Below, one piece after another: positions 1 to 6,070 of a stretch of DNA of 7,365 bases (position 1 is its first letter; every line of letters begins with the position of its first letter). Source of the DNA: an uncultured Clostridia bacterium. GTDB taxonomy: Bacteria; Bacillota; Clostridia; Oscillospirales; Acutalibacteraceae. Location: positions 1 through 7,365 of the forward strand of contig CANQSG010000102.1 of assembly GCA_947626485.1 (NCBI GenBank). Reading direction: 5' to 3'. A model generated the notes under the pieces. It searched no databases and had not been told where the DNA came from. It was given only the letters and a program-made list of their open reading frames with translations. The position numbers and the translations under genes were made by a program.

Positions 1-609
1 GCCTATCTCAACCTGTTCCACGAGGGCGGTATTCAGCCCGGCAACACCCTTTTGATGCACGCCGGTGCGAGCGGGCTTGCGAGCGTCGTGATTCCGATGG
101 CGAAGGCCTTCGGCATCCGCATCATCACCACCGTGCTGTCGGCTGAAATCGCCGAGGCGATCCGCCCGCTGCACGCCGATATCGTCGTCGATACCTCGAA
201 GACGAAGATCACCGACGTCCTGCAAAGCGAGCTCGCCGCCGGGCGTCCCGTCGACGTCGCGATCGACTGCCTCGGCGGCGCCGCGATGGGGGACTGCCTG
301 CCGTATCTCGCCCACGGCGCGCGCTGGATCATGATCGCCGCGCTGGCAGGGCAGCAGACGACGATCGACCTGAAAAACATTTACGTGCGCAACGTCCGCA
401 TCATCGGCAGCACCCTGCGCTCCCGCACGCCGGCCTTCAAGGCGCAGCTGCTTTCCGAGCTGGTGCGCGACGTCTGGCCGAAGGTGACCGACGGCTCGGT
501 GCGTCCGACCATCGACCGCATCCTGCCCATCACGCAGGCCGAGGCGGCGCAGGACGTGCTCTATCGCAGCGAAAACGTCGGCAAGGTCGTCCTCGAAGTC
601 GCGCCCTGA
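1..609 (+). CDS. NAD(P)H:quinone oxidoreductase-like zinc-independent MDR protein (5' partial)
   Basis: The frame is open from the first base, so the gene begins before the window; 202 residues and the stop are visible. They match the nucleotide-binding domain and C-terminus of the quinone oxidoreductase/PIG3 branch of medium-chain dehydrogenases, which move hydride from NAD(P)H to quinones or enones without zinc. Seen: a Rossmann-loop segment HAGASGLASVV at about residues 20-30, the IDCLGG strand-turn at 88-93, the GSTLRSR segment at 136-142 and the family ending NVGKVVLEV near 192-200. The nucleotide loop usually reads AGASGVG; here the last glycine is alanine, a mild deviation. About 120 residues of the N-terminal GroES-like domain are missing because of the window edge, not visible damage. 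The gene ends 27 bp before a hairpin terminator and converges with the DUF362 gene. The true substrate cannot be told from sequence. Confidence 0.9.
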   Translation, partial: AYLNLFHEGGIQPGNTLLMHAGASGLASVVIPMAKAFGIRIITTVLSAEIAEAIRPLHADIVVDTSKTKITDVLQSELAAGRPVDVAIDCLGGAAMGDCLPYLAHGARWIMIAALAGQQTTIDLKNIYVRNVRIIGSTLRSRTPAFKAQLLSELVRDVWPKVTDGSVRPTIDRILPITQAEAAQDVLYRSENVGKVVLEVAP

Positions 610-635
610 CCGGGCAGACAAAGCGAAAATACAGC

Positions 636-678
636 AAAGCGGCACAGCCTCCGGGAAAGAGTGCTGTGCCGCTTTTTT
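636..678 (+). terminator. Intrinsic terminator between convergent genes
   Basis: A perfect 13-bp inverted repeat pairs bases 636-648 (AAAGCGGCACAGC) with 664-676, around a 15-base loop, and runs into six T residues at 673-678. This is a classic terminator for the + strand oxidoreductase gene that stops at 609. The DUF362 gene on the other strand ends at 691, so the same hairpin may also stop it. The - strand exit has only a short T-run (TTT, then TTTT a few bases on), so it is the weaker direction. Confidence 0.9.
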
Positions 679-690
679 GCGTTGTTCTGC

Positions 691-1575
691 TTAGTCGACG
701 CGAATCAAATCGTATTCCCGCGTGCCGAAGCCGAGCTCTGCCGCCGCCTCGATGGTGTGGATGCCGTGCAACGATTCGACGCGCTCGATGAAATGCGCCT
801 TGCCGGGGTCGTCCGATTGATAGATCAAGTCCATGCAGGCCTGGTCGAGCGCGACCGGGTCGAGGGAGGAGAGGATGCCGATGTCCGCCATGCAGGGGTC
901 CTCCGCCACGGCGCAGCAGTCGCAGTCGACCGAAAGGTTGCACATCATGTTGACATAGGCGGCGCGGCCGCGGAACAGCTCGACGACGCTCGCCGCGGCG
1001 TCCGCCATCGCCTCGCAGAAAATATCCTGCGGCGCCATGTGCCCCCAGACGGTCGTCTGATCGTCGTCGGTTCCGCCCGAGTGGATCAGGCATTTGCCGA
1101 CCGTCGAGGCGCAGCCGATCGAAAGCTGTTTGAGCGCGCCGCCGTAGCCGCCCGCCGGGTGCCCCTTGAAATGGGAGAGCACCAGCAGGGAATCGTAATG
1201 CGCGAGGTTTTTACCGACCAGATTTTGCGTCAGCACCTTGCCGTTTTTCACCGGCAAGCAGAGATCGGGACCCTCGGCGTCGAGCAGGTCGACCGGGAAA
1301 TGCGCCGTCCAGCCGTGCGCGTCGAGCAGGCGGCGGTGCTTGTCGGTCGCGTTGCGCTCGCCGTCATAGGCGGTGTTGCATTCGACGACGGTGCCGTTGA
1401 CCGCCTCGACCATCGGGCGCATGAACTCCGGGTGCAGATAATTCTGGTTGCCTTCCTCGCCCGAATGCACCTTCACGGCGACCTTGCCGGGCAGCCGGAC
1501 GCCCAGCCGCCCGTACATTTCGACGACCGTTTCCGGCGTGATCTGTTTGGTAAAATAAACCTTTGCGCGTTCCAT
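691..1575 (-). CDS. DUF362 domain-containing protein, short form without ferredoxin module
   Basis: This 294-residue protein matches the DUF362 family along its whole length. Family hallmarks seen include GKVAVKVHSGE at 30-40, NTAY at 67-70, SHFKGHPAGGYGGALK at 134-149, IGCASTVGK at 153-161 and DIGILSSLDPVALDQAC at 231-247. Many DUF362 proteins carry an added 4Fe-4S ferredoxin domain; this one does not. It has a cysteine-rich stretch instead (C212, C218, C220, C221, C228), which could bind metal. The family's biochemical role is not firmly established; redox or Fe-S related work is the usual guess. There is no signal peptide, so it should be cytoplasmic. The ATG at 1575 is preceded by GAGGTG five bases upstream and by a strong promoter, which supports this start. 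Its gene lies downstream of the glycosidase operon on the same strand, with no terminator seen in the 64-bp gap, so read-through is possible. Confidence 0.9.
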   Translation of the reverse strand: MERAKVYFTKQITPETVVEMYGRLGVRLPGKVAVKVHSGEEGNQNYLHPEFMRPMVEAVNGTVVECNTAYDGERNATDKHRRLLDAHGWTAHFPVDLLDAEGPDLCLPVKNGKVLTQNLVGKNLAHYDSLLVLSHFKGHPAGGYGGALKQLSIGCASTVGKCLIHSGGTDDDQTTVWGHMAPQDIFCEAMADAAASVVELFRGRAAYVNMMCNLSVDCDCCAVAEDPCMADIGILSSLDPVALDQACMDLIYQSDDPGKAHFIERVESLHGIHTIEAAAELGFGTREYDLIRVD

Positions 1576-1607
1576 GCCGACACCTCGTTTGCAAATTTTC
1601 TGCCTTT

Positions 1608-1636
1608 ATTATACCCGATTTTCCGCGCGTTGTCTA
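1608..1636 (-). promoter_or_regulatory. Sigma-A-type promoter of the DUF362 gene
   Basis: On the - strand a -35 box TAGACA (1631-1636, five of six matches to TTGACA), a 17-bp spacer and a perfect -10 box TATAAT (1608-1613) stand about 33 bp upstream of the DUF362 start codon. The -35 box begins close to the upstream gene's stop codon (1640-1642). DUF362 can therefore be expressed apart from the glycosidase operon upstream. Confidence 0.75.
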
Positions 1637-1639
1637 TCG

Positions 1640-2761
1640 TTACTTTTGCGCTTTTTTCGGCGAGCTGATGACCCGGATCTCGATCTCGGAAGCGGGGTTG
1701 CGGATGTCGTCCTCCGTAAAGCGACAGAGGTTGATCTCGGCGTCGCCGCTGCGCTTGTAGTCATAGATCAGGTAAATTTCGTCGCCGTGGAAATCGACGT
1801 CGGGGTAGGTGATGTCGAACCGGGTGTCGAGGCAGCGGCTGTATTGCCAGCTCGCGCCGTCGTCCTCCGAAAGGCAGACGGTCAGGTTGGTGCGGTGGAG
1901 CGGGCTGTCGTTGAAGACGGCGAGCAGGCGACCCGACGGGGTGCGGCCGATGTAAAACCGGGTGTCGGCGCCGCGCAGGACGTTCGGCCTTGCCTCGCTC
2001 CAGCTTATGCCCCCGTCGGTCGAGACGGTCTCGCAGACGCCGTCGCTGTGGGTGCGGGCGAGCAGGTGAATGCTGCCGTCCCTGCGCTGGTAGGCCATCG
2101 TCTCATCGAAGGAGGTCGACAGCTTCTTCGCGCCGTAATGGCGGGTGAAGGTTTCGCCCTTGTCGGCCGAAATGCTGAACCCGTAGCGGCCGCCCTCGTC
2201 GATCTGGTCGTAGTTGCAGAAGAACCAGCGCCCGTCCTGCAAAACGAGCGGCTTGCAGCGCAGAAAGCCGATGTCGCTGCGGCAGCGCGGCGCGGAAAAC
2301 TGCGGGTCGGCGGCGTCGGGATCGTCGCAGACGACCGCCCACATCGTGTGCCGCAGGTCGTAGAAAACATACCCGTCGCTCACCGTGCAGGGCTTTTCCG
2401 GGGTCGCCTCGGGCGGCGTCCCGACGAGCTTGTACATGTTGTTTTGCACCCAAAAGACGAACAACCGCCCGTCCGGGTCGACCCAAAGCTGAATGTCGAG
2501 CGCGTGGATTCCGTTATCTGTGTCGCTCGGGATAATCAGCAGCGGCTTCGACCAGCTCGCGCCGCCGTCGTCGCTGTAAACCAGGAGATTATAATTTTCG
2601 GGGTGCGGCTCGCGGGTGCCGCCCGAATACCAGCCCGCGTAGATGCGGCCGCCCCTCGTCACGGCGACGGTCGGGCAGCCCTGAAAGCTGCGGATCTCCT
2701 CACGATAGCGAGGGTCGTCCGGTCGGTAGAGCACGGTGGTGATTTCGCTTGCCGGGTTCAT
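1640..2761 (-). CDS. Sialidase-fold (BNR/Asp-box) exo-glycosidase-like protein
   Basis: This 373-residue protein looks like a six-bladed beta-propeller of the sialidase superfamily. Four Asp-box motifs (S-x-D-x-G-x-x-W/F) are visible: 63-70 SDDGGASW, 198-205 SADKGETF, 247-254 STDGGISW and 298-305 SEDDGASW. FDETMAY at 218-224 and YPDVDF at 319-324 sit where the catalytic Glu and Tyr regions of sialidases are expected. The N-terminal F/Y-R-I-P motif, whose arginine grips the sialate carboxylate, is replaced by FQGCP at 26-30, so sialic acid is an unlikely substrate. Databases commonly label such proteins exo-alpha-sialidase. No signal peptide is present. The ATG has AGGAGG at 2769-2774, seven bases upstream, and the gene starts 18 bp after the GH127-like gene, so the two should be co-transcribed and act on the same imported glycan. 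Family assignment is firm; substrate is unknown. Confidence 0.85.
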   Translation of the reverse strand: MNPASEITTVLYRPDDPRYREEIRSFQGCPTVAVTRGGRIYAGWYSGGTREPHPENYNLLVYSDDGGASWSKPLLIIPSDTDNGIHALDIQLWVDPDGRLFVFWVQNNMYKLVGTPPEATPEKPCTVSDGYVFYDLRHTMWAVVCDDPDAADPQFSAPRCRSDIGFLRCKPLVLQDGRWFFCNYDQIDEGGRYGFSISADKGETFTRHYGAKKLSTSFDETMAYQRRDGSIHLLARTHSDGVCETVSTDGGISWSEARPNVLRGADTRFYIGRTPSGRLLAVFNDSPLHRTNLTVCLSEDDGASWQYSRCLDTRFDITYPDVDFHGDEIYLIYDYKRSGDAEINLCRFTEDDIRNPASEIEIRVISSPKKAQK

Positions 2762-2779
2762 TGTTCTGCCTCCTGTTTT

Positions 2780-4603
2780 CTATTTTTGAAACGGGATTTC
2801 GGTCATGCGCAGGTTGGTGCAGCCGTAGGGGATCATTTCGACGGGCTGCGGGTCGCTGCGCGGCGTCCGGTCGGCGGGCAGGCGGTCGCAGTGCCCGTTG
2901 TGGAAGCCCCAGTCGACCTCGCACATCTGCGCCGTCAGCACGATCGGGGGCGCGTCGGGGCGGAAGGGTTGGTCGAAGGCGCGCTCCTCGACGGTGAAAT
3001 CGTCGCTCGTCAGCATGTAATTCCATTTCGATCGCGGGAAGATATAATAGTCGCAATAGGGGAATTTCCGCTCGACGCCGTTCGCCGTGTACTCCACCCG
3101 CTCCCATTCCTCGCGAATGGGCACGGCGTAGAGCAGCGGGCCGCGCTTGACGCAAAAAAGCGCCTGAGGCCGGGGCAAAATCTGCGTTTCAAAGCGCAGC
3201 CGGACGGTGACGGTCTGCGTGCCGCTCCAGGTCTTCAAAAGGTGGGCGAACGAGCCGCAGGGAACGGGCACGCCGTCGATCTCCGCCGCTGCCGCCGTCG
3301 CCGGGATGCGGACGGAAAGGGTGAATTCGACCGGCTGCTCCGTCGTGACGCGGTAGGTCAGGACGTCGCGGAAGGGGTAATCGGTTTCGAGCGCACAGGT
3401 CACGCCGACGCCGTCGATCTCGGTTTGCAGCGTTGCGGGTGCCAGCGCGCAGGAGGCGACGCCGTGTTCCGCGCGCAGGAAGGTGCTCAACGCAAACTTC
3501 GGCCAGCCCTGCCCGAAATTCGCGGTGCAGCAGCCGAAATTCGGCTCCAGGCCGAACAAATGCGACTGCCGGTCGTTGGTGCGGAAAATCGCCTCGGACA
3601 TCGGGAAGCAGGCGACCTGATTGCTCATCTGATTGTACTGGTGCGTCCACATATCGGGGCTGATCGTGGCGGGCAGGGAGTTGAAGGCGAGCTCCTCGAG
3701 CCGGTCGAGGAATTTGACGTCGCCGGTGACGGCAAACAGGATTTCATAAGAATACATCGCCTCGACGACGCTGCAAAGCTCCGCGCCCTGGATCGGTGAA
3801 TTCCCGCAGAGGATCTCGTCGCCGTTGAAGTGGCCGGCGGCCGTCCGATGGCGTCGGTCGAGATAGGCGAGCGCCTCGTCGGCAAAGGCCTGCGGGTCGC
3901 CGCCGAAGAAGAGGGAATAGAGCGCGTCGGATTTCAGCATCATCGCGATGTTGACGATGTGCGACATGAAATTCCAGCCGCGAAAGCTGTCCAAAAAGTC
4001 GTTGTGCAGCATTTCGCGCCAGTCGAGCCCCTGCGCCCGCAGCTTTTGCGCGAGGGTCAGCATCCAGGGCTCCGGCCGCGCTTCGTACAGGCGGCCGAGG
4101 GCGACGAGCCCCTCGAACCAGCGCGCCGCGCCCCAGCCGGACAAAAGATGCACGTCGATGTGATCGTTGAATTGCTTAAGGCAGAGGTAAACGGCGTCCA
4201 TCGCGCGGGTGTCCGCCGTGCAGTCGTAGTAAACGCAGAGCACCTTCGTAATCAGCAGCACCGGCCAGGGGTCGTACCCCGCTCGCTTCTGCGGCTCGCA
4301 GGGGCAGATCCAGCCGTCCGCCTGCTGACGGTCGAGAATGGCGTCGACGTATTTCTGCGCGCGCGAGATCAGATCCGCATCCTCGAGCAGGTAGGCGAGC
4401 GGGATAAAGCCGTCGAGCCAGTAGGGCACCCGTTCCCAGCCGTCGCTGTCGCCGCCGATCCAGGCGCTGTCCCGCACGTCCTTCCAGACCTTGTCCAGAT
4501 TTCCGCAAAGCCCGTCCGCCTGCAGCCGGAGCTGTTTTTTCAGCCAGCCGGTCGGCTTCAGCGCGGTTGTGGGGAAGAATTGATATTGCGTTTTTTTGTT
4601 CAT
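2780..4603 (-). CDS. GH127-type beta-L-arabinofuranosidase-like glycoside hydrolase
   Basis: This 607-residue protein has the (alpha/alpha)6-barrel plus beta-sandwich layout of the beta-L-arabinofuranosidase superfamily (PF07944). In the characterised GH127 enzyme HypBA1, a Zn site made of one Glu and three Cys supports a cysteine nucleophile. The equivalents appear here as E275-x-C277 in GAELCSVVEAMYS and the pair C358-C359 in NFGCCTANFGQGWPKF. E263 in GDEILCG is a candidate acid/base. Other family segments are ERVPYWLDGF at 57-66, NQMSNQV at 324-330 and KRGPLLYAVP at 486-495. The pair reads CCTAN rather than the CCPPN-like form of HypBA1, so this is a different subfamily and the exact sugar is open. 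No signal peptide is seen, so it is cytoplasmic. The ATG at 4603 has GAGGAG at 4615-4620, eleven bases away, a little far but the only good site. It is the first gene of the operon with the sialidase-fold gene, divergent from the AraC regulator. Confidence 0.88.
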   Translation of the reverse strand: MNKKTQYQFFPTTALKPTGWLKKQLRLQADGLCGNLDKVWKDVRDSAWIGGDSDGWERVPYWLDGFIPLAYLLEDADLISRAQKYVDAILDRQQADGWICPCEPQKRAGYDPWPVLLITKVLCVYYDCTADTRAMDAVYLCLKQFNDHIDVHLLSGWGAARWFEGLVALGRLYEARPEPWMLTLAQKLRAQGLDWREMLHNDFLDSFRGWNFMSHIVNIAMMLKSDALYSLFFGGDPQAFADEALAYLDRRHRTAAGHFNGDEILCGNSPIQGAELCSVVEAMYSYEILFAVTGDVKFLDRLEELAFNSLPATISPDMWTHQYNQMSNQVACFPMSEAIFRTNDRQSHLFGLEPNFGCCTANFGQGWPKFALSTFLRAEHGVASCALAPATLQTEIDGVGVTCALETDYPFRDVLTYRVTTEQPVEFTLSVRIPATAAAAEIDGVPVPCGSFAHLLKTWSGTQTVTVRLRFETQILPRPQALFCVKRGPLLYAVPIREEWERVEYTANGVERKFPYCDYYIFPRSKWNYMLTSDDFTVEERAFDQPFRPDAPPIVLTAQMCEVDWGFHNGHCDRLPADRTPRSDPQPVEMIPYGCTNLRMTEIPFQK

Positions 4604-4620
4604 AATTTTTCACGCTCCTC

Positions 4621-4649
4621 TTGAAACTACCCTGATTATACGATATAAT
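4621..4649 (+). promoter_or_regulatory. Promoter of the AraC-family regulator gene
   Basis: TTGAAA at 4621-4626 (five of six -35 matches), a 17-bp spacer and a perfect TATAAT at 4644-4649 form a strong sigma-A-type promoter. Transcription should begin near 4656, giving a leader of about 60 bases before the start codon at 4718. The promoter overlaps the leader and -10 box of the divergent operon. Confidence 0.75.
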
Positions 4650-4652
4650 CAG
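4632..4652. promoter_or_regulatory. 21-bp palindrome holding both -10 boxes of the divergent promoters
   Basis: A perfect inverted repeat has 9-bp arms, CTGATTATA at 4632-4640 and TATAATCAG at 4644-4652, separated by CGA. Each arm contains a consensus -10 hexamer, TATAAT, one for each strand. The palindrome therefore couples the AraC-family gene and the GH127-like operon at one site, and it could also be an operator. That it binds a regulator is inference. Confidence 0.6.
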
Positions 4653-4663
4653 AGCAGAATCCA
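4635..4663 (-). promoter_or_regulatory. Putative activator-dependent promoter of the glycosidase operon
   Basis: On the - strand a perfect -10 box TATAAT (4635-4640) lies 17 bp from TGGATT (4658-4663), which matches only three of six -35 consensus bases. A start near 4628 would give a leader of about 25 bases before the GH127-like ATG at 4603, with its ribosome site inside. A good -10 with a poor -35 is typical of promoters that need an activator, which suits the adjacent AraC-family gene. Confidence 0.5.
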
Positions 4664-4667
4664 TTCC

Positions 4668-4694
4668 CATTATCGAAATAAACATTACGAAAAT
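4668..4694. promoter_or_regulatory. Imperfect direct repeat, candidate AraC-family operator
   Basis: CATTATCGAAAT at 4668-4679 and CATTACGAAAAT at 4683-4694 are near copies, in the same direction, 15 bp apart, differing by a single-base shift. Relative to the - strand start predicted near 4628 they cover about -40 to -66, where AraC-type activators usually bind next to the -35 box. The period is shorter than the roughly 21 bp common for this family, so this is a suggestion only. Confidence 0.3.
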
Positions 4695-4717
4695 CGCACA
4701 AAGAGAGGACGCGTGAA

Positions 4718-5479
4718 ATGTTCTTCTTAAGTCCGTCGGATTTGCAGCGGTTCGACTGCTGCGCCATGCGGAAATTCAAGCCGGGGGAGCGGCACGTGAC
4801 GCGCCGGGTCCCCTTCAGCGTTTTGATTATGATGCTTTCGGGCGTCCTGCGCTTTCGGGAGGACGGCGTCGACGTCGAATTGACCGCCGGCGAATATTAT
4901 ATCCAGCGGCAGGGGTTGCTGCAAGAGGGCGTCGTCCCGAGCGACGAGCCCGAATATTTTTTCATCCATTTCGACGGGGTGTTTTCCGAAGACGCAGGCC
5001 TTTCGCTGCGCGGCAGCTTTTCCGCCGCCGAGCTGTTGCCGTATCTCAAAGCGCTCGAACAGCGGTGGGCGCTGCAAAACGCGGCGAGCTTTGCGAGCAC
5101 CGGCGGATTTTACGAAATTCTCGGCAAGCTCGAGGGCGCCCGCGCTTCTTCCCACGCCGACACGGCGCAGCAGATCGCGGAATATATTTACCGGCATTAC
5201 GCGGAATGCGGCTTCGGCACCCGGCGCGTCAAGGCGCATTTTTCCTATACCGACGATTACATCATCAAAATTTTCAAGAAAAAATTCGCCGTCACACCCT
5301 ATCAGTACATGCTCCAGCTGCGGCTCGAGCGGGCAAAACAGCTCATGCTCTCGACCCAGCGGAGCCTGACGGAAATTTGCACCGAATGCGGTTACGAAAA
5401 CTATTCCTCGTTCTACCGCAGCTTTTTCGGAGCAACCGGAAAATCCCCCCGCGACTGGCTGCGCTCGCATATCGAATAG
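4718..5479 (+). CDS. AraC-family transcriptional regulator
   Basis: This 253-residue protein has the two-part plan of sugar-responsive AraC regulators. Residues about 1-140 form a cupin-like ligand domain, with beta-strand segments such as VPFSVLIMMLSGVLRF at 31-46, ELTAGEYYIQ at 54-63 and EYFFIHFDG at 79-87. Residues about 148-249 form the double helix-turn-helix DNA-binding domain, including TPYQYMLQLRLERAKQLM at 193-210 and CGYENYSSFYRSFFGATGKSP at 224-244, the standard AraC signature region. The start at 4718 follows AGAGAGGA at 4702-4709 with eight bases between. It diverges from the GH127/sialidase-fold operon through a shared 114-bp region, so it probably controls that operon (and perhaps itself) in response to a sugar released or imported by the pathway. 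The ligand cannot be predicted. It converges with the DUF2500 gene. Confidence 0.92.
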   Translation: MFFLSPSDLQRFDCCAMRKFKPGERHVTRRVPFSVLIMMLSGVLRFREDGVDVELTAGEYYIQRQGLLQEGVVPSDEPEYFFIHFDGVFSEDAGLSLRGSFSAAELLPYLKALEQRWALQNAASFASTGGFYEILGKLEGARASSHADTAQQIAEYIYRHYAECGFGTRRVKAHFSYTDDYIIKIFKKKFAVTPYQYMLQLRLERAKQLMLSTQRSLTEICTECGYENYSSFYRSFFGATGKSPRDWLRSHIE

Positions 5480-5480
5480 G

Positions 5481-5523
5481 AAAAACGGCGCCCTCTCTCT
5501 GTCATTCGGAAGAAAAGGCGCCG
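5481..5523 (-). terminator. Terminator of the DUF2500 gene, possibly bidirectional
   Basis: CGGCGCC at 5486-5492 pairs with GGCGCCG at 5517-5523 around a 24-base loop. On the - strand the stem is followed directly by TTTTT (complement of the A-run 5481-5485), which fits an intrinsic terminator for the DUF2500 gene ending at 5562. On the + strand, for the regulator gene ending at 5479, the T-run comes only after CACAAAAA, so termination there would be weaker. Confidence 0.7.
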
Positions 5524-5561
5524 CACAAAAATTTTTATCACGGGAATTTGTAGGGTTCTGC

Positions 5562-5915
5562 TTATTCGGCCTGAGAAAATTCGAGGAAACGGCTTCCCTG
5601 ATAGCGCAGGACGCCGGAGACGGCTTCTTGCGTTTTTCGGTACATGGCCTGCGAGACCCGCAATTCGACCCGTGCGCCGTCCTGCGTGCGGAAGGTCAGG
5701 TAATAGAGCGTCACGCCGGGGTTCGAGGTGCCTTTTGCCGCGGAACCGGCGGGGCTTTGCACATATTTTCGCTTTCCTTCGACAACCGCCGCCGTTTCGA
5801 CCTTGGGCGAGAGCCGGTCTTTCAGAAAGCGATACAGCGCGAAAACGACGCAGACCCCGACAACGCTGCCGAACATGATCAAAAACGTCGAAACAGAAAT
5901 TTCGCCGCCCGGCAT
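5562..5915 (-). CDS. DUF2500 family small membrane protein
   Basis: A 117-residue protein with one hydrophobic segment at about residues 8-30 (STFLIMFGSVVGVCVVFALY), followed by KDR, which suggests a single-pass anchor with the rest of the chain inside the cell. The soluble part has the DUF2500 pattern: VEGKRKYVQ at 45-53, then YYLTFRTQDGARVELRVS at 71-88 and a final GVLRYQGSRFLEF at 101-113. The family is small and widespread, and its function is unknown. The ATG has GGGAGG at 5923-5928 seven bases upstream, and a promoter ends about 50 bp upstream, so this start is well supported. The gene is a single-gene unit between its own promoter and terminator, and shows no evident link with the neighbouring glycosidase or phosphatase genes. 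Confidence 0.85.
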   Translation of the reverse strand: MPGGEISVSTFLIMFGSVVGVCVVFALYRFLKDRLSPKVETAAVVEGKRKYVQSPAGSAAKGTSNPGVTLYYLTFRTQDGARVELRVSQAMYRKTQEAVSGVLRYQGSRFLEFSQAE

Positions 5916-5965
5916 ACTTTTTCCTCCCGTTCAGAACAACCCCGTTTACGCCAGGTTTCTTATAT

Positions 5966-5994
5966 AGAATACCCGAAACGCCGGAAAAAGTCAA
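5966..5994 (-). promoter_or_regulatory. Promoter of the DUF2500 gene
   Basis: On the - strand TTGACT (5989-5994, five of six -35 matches), a 17-bp spacer and TATTCT (5966-5971, four of six -10 matches) lie about 50 bp upstream of the DUF2500 start codon. The promoter sits just after the terminator of the upstream HAD gene, which makes DUF2500 a separate transcription unit. Confidence 0.65.
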
Positions 5995-6025
5995 ATGAAA
6001 AAGCGTGAAGTAGTCCGCAAAACGG

Positions 6026-6070
6026 AAAAAAGCGAAAAGACAAAACGCGGCGATGAAGCCGCGTTTTGTC
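6026..6070 (-). terminator. Intrinsic terminator of the HAD hydrolase gene
   Basis: A perfect 13-bp inverted repeat (6039-6051 with 6058-6070, loop GATGAA) is followed on the - strand by TTTTCGCTTTTTT (complement of 6026-6038). An equivalent shorter reading is a GC-only stem followed by a TTTTGTCTTTT tract. The outer end of the stem overlaps the HAD stop codon at 6069-6071, so the last codon is part of the terminator. Confidence 0.88.

Noticed and set aside
3043..3049. A TATAAT-like sequence within the GH127-like gene
   Set aside because: It falls inside well-supported coding sequence with no suitable -35 partner noted and no gene start downstream on the + strand.
1574..3799. A 741-codon open frame on the + strand
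   Set aside because: It runs antisense across the sialidase-fold gene and into the GH127-like gene. Those genes have clear families, motifs and ribosome sites; this frame is low-complexity Ala/Val/Arg/Gly-rich, resembles no family and has no start signals. It is a by-product of high GC and codon bias.
3830..4624. A 264-codon open frame on the + strand
   Set aside because: It is antisense to the 5' part of the GH127-like gene, with no recognisable domain and no ribosome site; the GH127 reading explains the region fully.
4727..5470. A 247-codon open frame on the - strand opposite the AraC gene
   Set aside because: The + strand product has an intact AraC helix-turn-helix signature and a ribosome site; the antisense frame has neither.
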